A stretch of 27,050 bases of DNA, taken from contig DLFD01000087.1 in NCBI GenBank assembly GCA_002482005.1, positions 1-27,050 on the forward strand, read 5' to 3'. Made by a program: the position numbers and the translations under genes. Below are positions 8,550 to 15,464 of the stretch, piece by piece (within the stretch, counting starts at the first letter, position 1; each line of letters begins with the position of its first letter). The notes beneath the pieces are model-generated. The model did not search any database and had not been told where the DNA came from. It worked only from the letters and a program-made list of their open reading frames with translations. The DNA is from Lachnospiraceae bacterium UBA7729. Lineage in GTDB: Bacteria > Bacillota > Clostridia > Lachnospirales > Lachnospiraceae.

Positions 8550-8588
8550 TGCCGGCCGTTCTCACGCCAATCGTGGGTCAGGCCGGCA
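8550..8588. other. Intergenic inverted repeat between convergent genes
   Basis: TGCCGGCC (8550-8557) and GGCCGGCA (8581-8588) form an 8-bp GC-only core stem around a 23-base loop that holds a short CAC/GTG inner pair. It lies between the end of the giant gene and the end of the barstar gene, where a bidirectional terminator would be expected, but neither side has a T-run. It may be a transcript-end hairpin. Confidence 0.4.
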
Positions 8589-8617
8589 ATTCTGCAGAAC
8601 AGGAACATGTGCAAAGC

Positions 8618-8902
8618 TTACAGAAAGTGCAGGAGCAGGTGGGGGTTTCCGGCGGAAACGTCTGCCAGGACCCGGAAGACTGTCCATGAGTAATGGTTCT
8701 CTGTGATCTTATTCATACAGCTTCTTGAGATACGGACTTCCGTATCATCGCGAAGCTCTGAAAGGGCATCAGCGAGGGCATCCAGATTACCGGAGAGATC
8801 TTCGGGAAGGCTTCCGGCGAACATCTCCCGGAGATAAGGAACAAGCGTCTCACGGCTGCAGATCCTGTCCGGATCGAGCCGAAAACTTCTGACAGAGTCC
8901 AT
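8618..8902 (-). CDS. Barstar-family ribonuclease inhibitor
   Basis: A 94-residue cytoplasmic immunity protein expected to bind and block the barnase-type RNase encoded just upstream on the same strand (44-bp gap). The barstar signature is visible: ICSRETLVPYLREMF followed by GNLDALADALSEL, with Asp41 and Asp45 matching the two barnase-contact aspartates (Asp35 and Asp39 of barstar). The aromatic residues that normally precede this motif (YYGENLD in barstar) are replaced by DLSGNLD, so the conserved contact Tyr29 is missing. The start at 8902 is preceded by AAAGGA. Family assignment rests on this motif, the size and the barnase neighbour. The family's usual order of nuclease then inhibitor is kept. 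Confidence 0.85.
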   Translation of the reverse strand: MDSVRSFRLDPDRICSRETLVPYLREMFAGSLPEDLSGNLDALADALSELRDDTEVRISRSCMNKITENHYSWTVFRVLADVSAGNPHLLLHFL

Positions 8903-8946
8903 AGGACAATTCCTTTCTTTCTTTTTCTGAGGCGGGTCCGGGCGAC

Positions 8947-9534
8947 TTACCTTCCGTCACCATAGATCAGGGTGAACGATTCATAGTGGTCGCTCGTGTA
9001 CCAGATATCGAGATCATCCGGCTCGTCCGTGTAGATGATCCGTTTTGCTCCGCGGGAATCGCTCCTGAGGGTATCGATATCGCATTCGCGGTAGTCACCA
9101 TCCTCCGGCAGAAGACCTTCATAATTGCCGAAACTGTCGCCTCCGATACAGCGCCCCGGGATGACCAGGTGAAGGGCTCCGCCCTCCCAGCCGCGGCTGC
9201 GGGCTTCCTTCTTGGTCATATAGTTGGAAGGCAGACGATCGTAGGTCTCCAGATAGAGGGCAACGCCGTCCTTGTCGTCCCCTGTCCAGTCCTCATCGAC
9301 TTCAGAAGAGACGGCGCGGGCCGCGGAAGCGGAGGCGTCTGAGCTGCCGGACCGGACGGGGCCTGTGTGATCTTTTGCCGGCTGGACGGAATCCGTGTGA
9401 TCCGTTGCCGGCTGGACCGCTGAGACTTCCGGGGAATTCTGGGATTCATCGATACCGGAAAAGGCAGAGCAGCCGGTCAGGAGCATCGCAGATGCGAGAA
9501 GTACTGCGGTAAGGCTTGTCATCAGTTTATTCAT
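8947..9534 (-). CDS. Barnase-family ribonuclease, predicted lipoprotein
   Basis: A secreted guanyl-type RNase (195 residues) displayed on the cell surface. The N-terminus is a lipoprotein signal with lipobox LLTG-Cys22. A Ser/Ala/Asp-rich linker follows, including an 11-residue near-duplicate starting VQPATDHT (40) and VQPAKDHT (50). The barnase domain covers about 92-195: YLETYDRLPSNYMTKKEA (Lys108 matches barnase Lys27), CIGGDSFGNYEGLLP, YRECDID (Glu150 matches the catalytic base Glu73), RGAKRIIY (Arg161 and Arg165 match Arg83 and Arg87) and TSDHYESF (His183 matches the catalytic acid His102). All catalytic residues are kept, so the enzyme should be active. AAGGAGG precedes the start. The barstar gene follows. 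Barnase itself is freely secreted, so lipid anchoring is the unusual part. Confidence 0.95.
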   Translation of the reverse strand: MNKLMTSLTAVLLASAMLLTGCSAFSGIDESQNSPEVSAVQPATDHTDSVQPAKDHTGPVRSGSSDASASAARAVSSEVDEDWTGDDKDGVALYLETYDRLPSNYMTKKEARSRGWEGGALHLVIPGRCIGGDSFGNYEGLLPEDGDYRECDIDTLRSDSRGAKRIIYTDEPDDLDIWYTSDHYESFTLIYGDGR

Positions 9535-9557
9535 AACTTTCCTCCTTGAATATTTGT

Positions 9558-9563
9558 ATTATA
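9558..9563 (-). promoter_or_regulatory. Consensus -10 element for the barnase-barstar pair
   Basis: On the minus strand this reads TATAAT, 24 bp before the barnase start codon. No strong -35 element is seen at the expected distance. The 72-bp gap between the barnase and the divergent small gene must hold both promoters. Confidence 0.4.
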
Positions 9564-9606
9564 ACATAGTAAAAGGTAATATTAGACTGCAGAGGAGGAA
9601 GAGGAC

Positions 9607-9885
9607 ATGGATGTTGCCGAAACTTTGGAACTGCTCCATAAGAAAGCGATGAAGGATGAAGACCTGAAGGCGCGGCTTCTGGATACCAGAGATCATAAGA
9701 ATCCGCTGGCGGATTTCTGCAGGATCAGTACGGAAGAAGGGCTTCCGCTCTATGAGATGGATCTGATCGAGTATGGGGAGGCTTCCTACGCAGCGATGCG
9801 CCGCAGCACGAACGGAGGAGGCGAGAATTCCCCGCTGCTTTTCTACGAAGACGACGAGTATGAACTCTTCCTGAGCAGCCTCTGA
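9607..9885 (+). CDS. Small Nif11-like protein with an NGGG motif
   Basis: A 92-residue acidic protein with no signal peptide. The first 60 residues (AETLELLHKKAMKDEDLK, then FCRISTEEGLPLYEMDL) match the spacing of Nif11-type leader domains: a helix with a D-x-x-L pattern, then an E-x-G turn. The sequence then has RSTNGGG, a double-glycine-like site, followed by a 20-residue tail that begins ENSPLL and ends YELFLSSL. Nif11 leaders occur on RiPP precursors, but no modification enzyme or peptidase transporter lies in the window, and the tail lacks Cys or a clear Ser/Thr pattern. It is more likely a stand-alone protein of this family. A strong ribosome site (GAGGAGGAAGAGG) precedes the start. It is transcribed divergently from the barnase gene. 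Confidence 0.7.
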   Translation: MDVAETLELLHKKAMKDEDLKARLLDTRDHKNPLADFCRISTEEGLPLYEMDLIEYGEASYAAMRRSTNGGGENSPLLFYEDDEYELFLSSL

Positions 9886-9946
9886 TTTTCCTATATATTT
9901 AATACAGACAATACATTGTTTTTCAACCTGACATGGGAGGTATGTT

Positions 9947-10915
9947 ATGAGTGAAGAGATAAAAAGTCCCTGGCCGGGACCAGCCGGCCTGATCCCGGTT
10001 ACCGGCGGAAGGGCGGATGACGCCAACGCCCACAATCGTGTCTATCTTGACCAGATCCTGGTGGAGATGCGCGTGATCGATTCTGTTCTGCCGGATCTTA
10101 CCACGGAGATCTTCGGGGAGAAGTTTGCGTCTCCGATCATGATGCCCGCCTTTTCCCATCTCGACAAGGTAGGTGAGGATGGACGCACACCGATGGAGGA
10201 ATATGCTGTCGCTGCGAAGGAACTGAACGTTCTGAACTGGGTCGGCATGGAAAGCAACGAGACGTTTGCCGCGATAGCGGCGACAGGCGCAAAGACCGTC
10301 CGCATCATCAAGCCGTTTGCAGACCATGAAAGGATCTATTCGGAGATGGCTTTTGCCGAGTGCCATGGCGCCGTTGCCGTGGGAGTCGATATCGACCATA
10401 TTGCGGGAACAGACGGAAACTATGACGTCGTCGACGGAATTCCGCTCGGCCCGGTCCTGGGTGAAGATCTCAGAAAATATGCTGCATCCACAAAGCTGCC
10501 GTTCGTTGCCAAGGGAGTCCTTTCCGTGCATGATGCACTTAAGGCAAGAGATGCAGGATGCAGTGCCATCGTCGTATCCCATCATCATGGCAGGATCCCG
10601 TTCGGAATCCCGCCTGTATCCGTTCTTCCGGCGATCCGGAAGGCGCTGGAAGGCAGCGGCGTCGCAATCTTTGCCGACTGCTCCATCGATGACGGAAGGG
10701 ACGCTTACAAAGCCCTTGCGCTCGGAGCGGATGCCGTATCCGTTGGAAGAGGGATCCTGAACCCTCTGCTGAAAGAAGGCAGTAAGGGTGTCGTGGACAA
10801 AGTAACCCGGATGAACCAGGAGCTGACCGAGATGATGCTCTATACCGGTATCCGTGACACATCGTCCTTCGACCCGACAGTCCTTCACTTCAAGGAAGGA
10901 ATGCGCATCGACTGA
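9947..10915 (+). CDS. FMN-dependent alpha-hydroxy-acid oxidase/dehydrogenase family protein
   Basis: A 322-residue cytoplasmic TIM-barrel flavoprotein of the family that includes lactate oxidase, glycolate oxidase and type 2 IPP isomerase. Recognisable segments are FASPIMMPAFSHL near the N-terminus, PFVAKGVLSVHDALKARDAG, VVSHHHGR and the FMN phosphate-binding region ADCSIDDGRDAYKALALGAD with VSVGRG. The active-site motif, usually SNHGGR, reads SHHHGR at 211-216: the catalytic His and Arg stay, while Asn and the first Gly become His. The N-terminal substrate-binding region is short. The substrate is therefore unclear, and lactate oxidase should not be assumed. A GGGAGG site precedes the start, 61 bp after the small Nif11-like gene. 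Confidence 0.85.
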   Translation: MSEEIKSPWPGPAGLIPVTGGRADDANAHNRVYLDQILVEMRVIDSVLPDLTTEIFGEKFASPIMMPAFSHLDKVGEDGRTPMEEYAVAAKELNVLNWVGMESNETFAAIAATGAKTVRIIKPFADHERIYSEMAFAECHGAVAVGVDIDHIAGTDGNYDVVDGIPLGPVLGEDLRKYAASTKLPFVAKGVLSVHDALKARDAGCSAIVVSHHHGRIPFGIPPVSVLPAIRKALEGSGVAIFADCSIDDGRDAYKALALGADAVSVGRGILNPLLKEGSKGVVDKVTRMNQELTEMMLYTGIRDTSSFDPTVLHFKEGMRID

Positions 10916-10969
10916 TAAGAAGGCAAGGGGCAGGCAGCTGACCGGCATTTTTTCAGGAGGAAATGTCTC

Positions 10970-12112
10970 ATGCGCGGTTCTTTCTTTATAGGAGCTTCCT
11001 ATATCTGCAGCCTTGCTGCAGTTCTGTCAGGCGTGGCGCCAGGCGCAGTCACATTCATGGCTGCTTTTCCATCGTCTGCGCTGGCTGACGAAAGGGATGC
11101 TGTCTGGGACTTTGACGAGATCATTGATCTGACGACTCCTTCCGGATACGGCGATATCTGCGAACTTACCGGGTATGGCAGTCAGTGGTATCCTTTCTGC
11201 TCCGATCTTTCCAGGACAAAGCAGGAAGCCGGAGAGATCAGAGATCTCGTCTACACGCCAGATGCAGTTGAATTCCGCCGGGGAGATACCTATGGGATCG
11301 TCAGCTATGATGGCGAGATCCTTTCGGAGGATTATCCAGGTGCAGGCGGCGCAGTGAGCGATCTCCCTTACCGGAACACTCCATGGGGAATCTCCCTGGA
11401 CGACAGGACTGTCATGACAGAAGATTTCCGGTCTTCTGCAGAGGCGCCAAATCTTTCGATCGGGTCAGAGGCTGGCTATGACTTCAGGTACCAGGTCGGA
11501 GATTTCTTCACTGACAGAGATGACGTTTTGCATACAGGTTCTGTCGGCTATCTGATCGGTACGGGCTATGAGTTTTCAGATACTTCTTTTGGTGATGAAG
11601 CCTGGAAGGAGAAAGTCGGGAGAACAGGAGTGGTGGACCGTTATGATTCGGAGGGAATGACCAATGGCTGCATACTTTCGCTTCCGGATGATGAAGGAGT
11701 GAATGGATGCAGCAAGGTAGACCCGGACGGAAGGATCTCATATAGTCTTGACTATCTTTATGCCGGGAATTATGTGAACGGATTCTTCCGTGTTCTTCTC
11801 CATGATCCTGAGAAGGATCCCGCAGGAAGACGGACATATGGATTGATCGATGCGGAGACCGGCAGTCTGATCACGAAACACGAGTATGAGGATATCGGCT
11901 GGTTTGAGGATGGCTACTGCCCGGTCATGCGGGATGCCCACTGGACATTTATCAACGAAGAGGGAGAAGAAGTTTCGGAATCTGTCTTTGATGATGTGTC
12001 CGAGGTATATAAGGGAAAGGCCTGGGTCAGCATGCAGGGAAGGTATCGTGTTCTCGATCTTGAAGCTGCCAGGGAACGTTCCGGCGGACCGGGAGTTTTC
12101 TATGTTGAGTAA
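10970..12112 (+). CDS. Secreted WG-repeat protein
   Basis: The 380-residue product starts with a signal peptide (hydrophobic core about residues 5-33, likely cleavage after SSALA near 42), so it is exported. The body contains WG-type repeats, clearest in YGIVSYDGEIL (about 110), YGLIDAETGSLITKHEYEDI and the following WTFINEEGEEV segment near the C-terminus. These repeats form beta-rich domains that usually mediate binding rather than catalysis, and no enzyme motif is seen. AGGAGG lies 9 bp before the ATG. It follows the FMN enzyme gene by 54 bp, so they may share a transcript. Two terminator hairpins directly follow the stop codon. Confidence 0.8.
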   Translation: MRGSFFIGASYICSLAAVLSGVAPGAVTFMAAFPSSALADERDAVWDFDEIIDLTTPSGYGDICELTGYGSQWYPFCSDLSRTKQEAGEIRDLVYTPDAVEFRRGDTYGIVSYDGEILSEDYPGAGGAVSDLPYRNTPWGISLDDRTVMTEDFRSSAEAPNLSIGSEAGYDFRYQVGDFFTDRDDVLHTGSVGYLIGTGYEFSDTSFGDEAWKEKVGRTGVVDRYDSEGMTNGCILSLPDDEGVNGCSKVDPDGRISYSLDYLYAGNYVNGFFRVLLHDPEKDPAGRRTYGLIDAETGSLITKHEYEDIGWFEDGYCPVMRDAHWTFINEEGEEVSESVFDDVSEVYKGKAWVSMQGRYRVLDLEAARERSGGPGVFYVE

Positions 12113-12114
12113 GA

Positions 12115-12141
12115 AAAAAGACCGCCAGTGGCGGCCTTTTT
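12115..12141. terminator. Bidirectional terminator hairpin 1
   Basis: CCGCC and GGCGG pair around an AGT loop, extended outward past one A-C mismatch by an A-run on the left and a T-run on the right. It begins 3 bp past the stop of the WG-repeat gene. Confidence 0.8.
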
Positions 12142-12151
12142 GTATACCAAA

Positions 12152-12190
12152 GTATGCAAAAAGGCTGCCAGTGGCAGGCTTTTTGTATGC
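12152..12190. terminator. Bidirectional terminator hairpin 2, near-copy of hairpin 1
   Basis: An 18-bp stem (12152-12169 with 12173-12190) with two G-U pairs and one G-G mismatch closes the same AGT loop. Symmetric A- and T-runs let it work in both directions, so it can also end the minus-strand transcript whose last gene stops at 12218. Both hairpins share the core GCCAGTGGC and a trailing CTTTTTGTAT, which suggests duplication. A further inverted repeat (CTGACGC/GCGTCAG, 12194-12214) lies between it and that stop codon. Confidence 0.85.
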
Positions 12191-12217
12191 GAGCTGACGC
12201 TTATGTCTGCGTCAGGC

Positions 12218-12613
12218 TCAATAGAAATTGGTGTTCGTACGGCCGATATAGTTCAGCAGTGTGACACCGCTCGCCACACCGATGATGATCGAGATGACCA
12301 CAATTATGAGGACGATCACCAGATATGCCTGGAACAGGGTCTTTCTGGACTGGAACTTCGGTTCACTTGGAGTCCCGAATGCCCACACGAACGGAAGTAC
12401 GATGTTGGCAAAGGGGATCAGCATGAGAAGCCATGTGATGAGCCAGTCCTTCATGGTCATGTAGTGCGGGTCATGCTTCGGGTCAGGATCTCTCCTGTAG
12501 TAGCCATTCTCCTGATAGCCGCCCTGAAAAGGACCGCTGCCCTGGCCGTTCTGATGGCCGCCGAAAGGCCCGTCGCCCTGGTAAGAGCCGTAGCCCTGCT
12601 GATCATTATCCAT
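12218..12613 (-). CDS. Small two-helix membrane protein with Gly/Gln-rich N-terminus
   Basis: I take the start at 12613 because AGGAGG lies 6 bp upstream; a longer reading up to 12721 would overlap the end of the KAP gene. The 131-residue product has a Gly/Gln/Asn-rich N-terminal third (DQQGYGSYQGDGPFGGHQNG), then two membrane helices (WLITWLLMLIPFANIVLPFVW and AYLVIVLIIVVISIIIGVA) joined by a short Pro/Lys loop. Similar small proteins occur widely in Clostridia with no known function. It follows the KAP NTPase gene by 97 bp on the same strand and is probably cotranscribed, so a membrane partner for the NTPase is possible but unproven. Confidence 0.75.
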   Translation of the reverse strand: MDNDQQGYGSYQGDGPFGGHQNGQGSGPFQGGYQENGYYRRDPDPKHDPHYMTMKDWLITWLLMLIPFANIVLPFVWAFGTPSEPKFQSRKTLFQAYLVIVLIIVVISIIIGVASGVTLLNYIGRTNTNFY

Positions 12614-12710
12614 ATTGTCTCCTCCTGAGCCTTCTTTTGTATTGTTCTTCTTCCGGAAAGGCTCTTTTTCTGAAGTATAGCACATACAGAAGGGGATGGA
12701 CCTGTCACTT

Positions 12711-14540
12711 TCAGAGGCCACGGACGTAGGCTTTCATGACGGCATCAAAAAGCGCTCTGTCCGCCTGGTCCGTTACTGTCGCAAGTGTCAGACGTGCCGG
12801 ATAATAGTAATAGCCAATCCCGTCTGAGGGAGGCTGCAAAGGTCCGAAAACATCTTTCTTTTCTTTCATATTATATAGCTTTCTCGACTCGATGTAGTCC
12901 TTCAGGGAAGGGACATTCTTCGGGTCCTCTATCTTCCCTTCACCGTCAGGGTACAGAGAAACATTGGCCGCCGTTCCAGAGTCCTTCACATGGATCTGGA
13001 TAGCCCTTCTGTATGCGGATGTCTTATTGCTCTGGCCTTCGGCGGGAAAGCAATAATTAAAGACCTCATATTTCGTATTGACGATATTGCCATGGAGCAC
13101 ATCGCTGTGATCAGTTTCCAGTCTTTTTATGAAATCTCTGATCAGTTCAATGTCATAGTCGAGCCTATATTCCGCAGGAGGCTTCTGAGATCCATCGCCT
13201 TCCGGGGAATCGACATCGGAAGGGCCGTCGATGCCCTTGATCTGGGAAGCACCTTTCAGAAGTTCCAGAAAAAGTACCAAGTGGTCGTTCACTGAGCTGT
13301 CAAGGGCTGCAGCAGGAAGTTCGGCATCACTCTGACTGCAGGACGCTTCTGAGGACGGAAGGAGATCACAGAGCGGTATCTCAAGAAGGCTTTTTTCATT
13401 GCCAAGAATCTTTTCGATGTCATCACCCTTCCTGGCATTATCGACCATGTCGAGATATATTTTTATGTCCTTCATCTGGATCAGCAGGATGACGAACAGG
13501 TACAGGCGGTCTGGCTCCCTGCTGACATCGATGCCGGGAAGGATGCACTCGTAAAGTTTCAGGAGGTTGACGGTCCGTTTCACAGAACGCGGGTTATTCT
13601 TCAGGTAGGTGCGGACTGCTGCCTCATATCTCTCGATATAAGAATACTTTGCGCCTTTATCGTCCCTTCCATCGTCTGTACCAAGGTCTGTACCAAGAAG
13701 CATCCTGAGATATGGTTTGGTATCATAGCGGCTGACCGGGAGCGAGAAGGGAACCTGAATGATCTTGTCAAAGAACTGTCGCTTTTTTTCGTTTCTGACT
13801 TCTTTGCCGTACTTGCTTTCCACGCCCCGGTAGACCACAGAGGAATCAACTGCCAGTACGAATACGCATTTTCTGCAGTCCAGGAAATTCTTGAGGCCTT
13901 CGAGCAGGTTTACGGCAACCTTCGGCTCAAGTCGGTCCAGATCGTCTACAAAGATGACGAGCCTCTCCCCCTTGTTGGTGTCCGGGATGATATCATCGAT
14001 CCTTTTCTGGATCTTCTCACGAACATTTTCCATGACATCAACCGATGAGGAATCATCTGAGAAAAGATTCGAGATTAACTGTTTACTGACAGCCATCATC
14101 GATTTTTTAAACGGCCAGGTAACAAGAGTGCTGCTCGTAAGATCGCTCATGGCATCTTCGGCAGTGTCGAACATTTTGCCGATGCCAGCCTTGCTGAGAC
14201 GGATCATAGGTTTCTTTTTGCCGGAAAGTTCATCGAGTTTACAGAGCAGTTTGCTGAGCAGAAGGATATACAGGTTATCGTCCAGGTCCAGACTGTCATA
14301 AGCCCATGTATGAAACCAGATCGTGTGGTAAAGGGATGGATCATTGTCTTTTCCCTTCTCCTGAAGACGTTTTTCGACCATCTTCATGGCAGTGGTCTTT
14401 CCGGTGCCCCAGTCTCCTTCGATCGATATGGTCATAGGAGTCTCACACTGCCTGATGAATGTCGTCAGACCATCGTAATATCTGCCGAGACCGAGATTGT
14501 CCTCCTCTGAGATGTCATCTGAAAATCCAATCGTATTCAT
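12711..14540 (-). CDS. KAP-family P-loop NTPase
   Basis: A 609-residue P-loop ATPase of the KAP group (STAND-related). Visible features are Walker A GDWGTGKT at 42-49, the family motif WFHTWAYDSLDLDDNLYILL at 75-94, Walker B VIFVDDLDRLEP at 195-206, a sensor-like strand FVLAVDSSVVYRGV and KIIQVPFSLPV at 259-269. Many KAP proteins have membrane helices inserted between the Walker motifs; none is seen here (about residues 110-180 are amphipathic at most), so this one is probably soluble. The C-terminal 200 residues are not recognised. KAP NTPases are associated with membrane-linked signalling and, in some loci, antiphage defence. AAGGAG precedes the ATG, and a good promoter lies upstream. Confidence 0.92.
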   Translation of the reverse strand: MNTIGFSDDISEEDNLGLGRYYDGLTTFIRQCETPMTISIEGDWGTGKTTAMKMVEKRLQEKGKDNDPSLYHTIWFHTWAYDSLDLDDNLYILLLSKLLCKLDELSGKKKPMIRLSKAGIGKMFDTAEDAMSDLTSSTLVTWPFKKSMMAVSKQLISNLFSDDSSSVDVMENVREKIQKRIDDIIPDTNKGERLVIFVDDLDRLEPKVAVNLLEGLKNFLDCRKCVFVLAVDSSVVYRGVESKYGKEVRNEKKRQFFDKIIQVPFSLPVSRYDTKPYLRMLLGTDLGTDDGRDDKGAKYSYIERYEAAVRTYLKNNPRSVKRTVNLLKLYECILPGIDVSREPDRLYLFVILLIQMKDIKIYLDMVDNARKGDDIEKILGNEKSLLEIPLCDLLPSSEASCSQSDAELPAAALDSSVNDHLVLFLELLKGASQIKGIDGPSDVDSPEGDGSQKPPAEYRLDYDIELIRDFIKRLETDHSDVLHGNIVNTKYEVFNYCFPAEGQSNKTSAYRRAIQIHVKDSGTAANVSLYPDGEGKIEDPKNVPSLKDYIESRKLYNMKEKKDVFGPLQPPSDGIGYYYYPARLTLATVTDQADRALFDAVMKAYVRGL

Positions 14541-14605
14541 GATCTTCTCCTTTTCAGCCTTCAGGCCGTCAGAGCCTGGCTGGCTTCGGGAAACCCGATA
14601 AACTC

Positions 14606-14635
14606 ATTATACGCGGAGGGAAACATTTCTGCCAA
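14606..14635 (-). promoter_or_regulatory. Promoter of the KAP NTPase gene with a nearby palindrome
   Basis: Read on the minus strand, TTGGCA (14630-14635) and TATAAT (14606-14611) are 18 bp apart. Near the expected transcription start lies the short palindrome TCGGG-AAA-CCCGA (14586-14598), which could be an operator or an mRNA 5' hairpin. Confidence 0.6.
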
Positions 14636-14674
14636 CAGCGGATCGATGAAAAGGCCTTTTTTCCTGAGGCTGTG

Positions 14675-14686
14675 TGTGGGATAATG
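14675..14686 (+). promoter_or_regulatory. Candidate extended -10 promoter of the isochorismatase-fold hydrolase gene
   Basis: The same TGTGGGATAATG 12-mer as at 3562-3573, here 89 bp before the hydrolase start. There is no convincing -35 element. It supports shared control of the two genes only weakly. Confidence 0.3.
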
Positions 14687-14775
14687 AAGAAGTACAGGCG
14701 CTCAGGAAGGGGCGATGGCACTGCCGCAGAGGGAAGCGGCAGTCAGAAAGGGCAGAAGAAAGATGAGGACTTGCG

Positions 14776-15333
14776 ATGAAGAAAGATGACCTGATCATAG
14801 TTGTGGATATGCAGAATGTATACCGGACAGGGGAACCCTGGGCCTGCCTTGATACGGACGGAGCGGCGGAGAACATCCTGAAGATCATGGACAGGGCGGA
14901 CAGAGGACAGGTCGTTCTGACGGAATTCCTTCCTCCAGCGGATCCGGCCGGAGCATGGAAGGTCTACAACGAAAAGTACAGGGAGATCAATGAGAGCGAG
15001 TATCTGAATGAGCTCGTGCCGCAGCTGAAGGAGCGGGCAAGGGATTATCCAGTCTACGGAAAGAGCGTCTATTCTTCCCTGAAGGTCCCGGAGCTTCGGG
15101 AAAGAGCTTTGAAAGCAGGCAGGGTGGTGCTGACCGGAGTCGTGGCAGAGTGCTGCGTACTGGCTACCGCATTTGACGGGATCGACCTCGGATGTCATGT
15201 CGTCTATCTCACGGATGCCGTCTCCGGCTTCGATGTCCCCAAGGAGCAGGCGGCGGTCCTGACTCTGTCAGGGCTTTCACCGATCCACACGAGTATCATG
15301 ACGACCGATGAATATCTGAAGGAACAGGAATAA
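14776..15333 (+). CDS. Isochorismatase-fold cysteine hydrolase (nicotinamidase-like)
   Basis: A 185-residue cytoplasmic hydrolase of the cysteine hydrolase superfamily that includes nicotinamidase and isochorismatase. The catalytic triad is visible: Asp11 in VVDMQN, Lys96 in VYGKSVYSS and Cys127 in GVVAECCVLAT. The length is at the short end of the family. The nicotinamidase metal-binding D-x-H-x-H motif after the first strand is not seen (the region reads LTEFLPPADPAGAW), so nicotinamide may not be the substrate; an N-carbamoyl or other amide is equally possible. GAGGA precedes the ATG. It is divergent from the KAP gene and lies 131 bp upstream of the nuclease-like gene. Confidence 0.88.
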   Translation: MKKDDLIIVVDMQNVYRTGEPWACLDTDGAAENILKIMDRADRGQVVLTEFLPPADPAGAWKVYNEKYREINESEYLNELVPQLKERARDYPVYGKSVYSSLKVPELRERALKAGRVVLTGVVAECCVLATAFDGIDLGCHVVYLTDAVSGFDVPKEQAAVLTLSGLSPIHTSIMTTDEYLKEQE

Positions 15334-15464
15334 TGTCCAGGAAGCCGGCAGCAGAAAGCCTGAGACAGATGCTGGGAACCGGGAAAGTCAGGTGAAGGGC
15401 AGGTGCGACGGTAGGAAAGGACAAGGAAGAATCAGGGATATATCAGGGCAGAGAGTGAAGTGCG

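Noticed and set aside
12128..12628. Plus-strand frame opposite the small membrane protein
   Set aside because: It runs through the terminators and the antisense of a convincing gene; its composition is not protein-like.
12614..12721. Longer start for the small two-helix protein
   Set aside because: It would overlap the end of the KAP gene, while AGGAGG lies just before 12613.
14649..14660. AAAAGGCCTTTT palindrome as a terminator
   Set aside because: The stem is short, has no loop of normal size, and sits in a divergent promoter region where no transcript should end.
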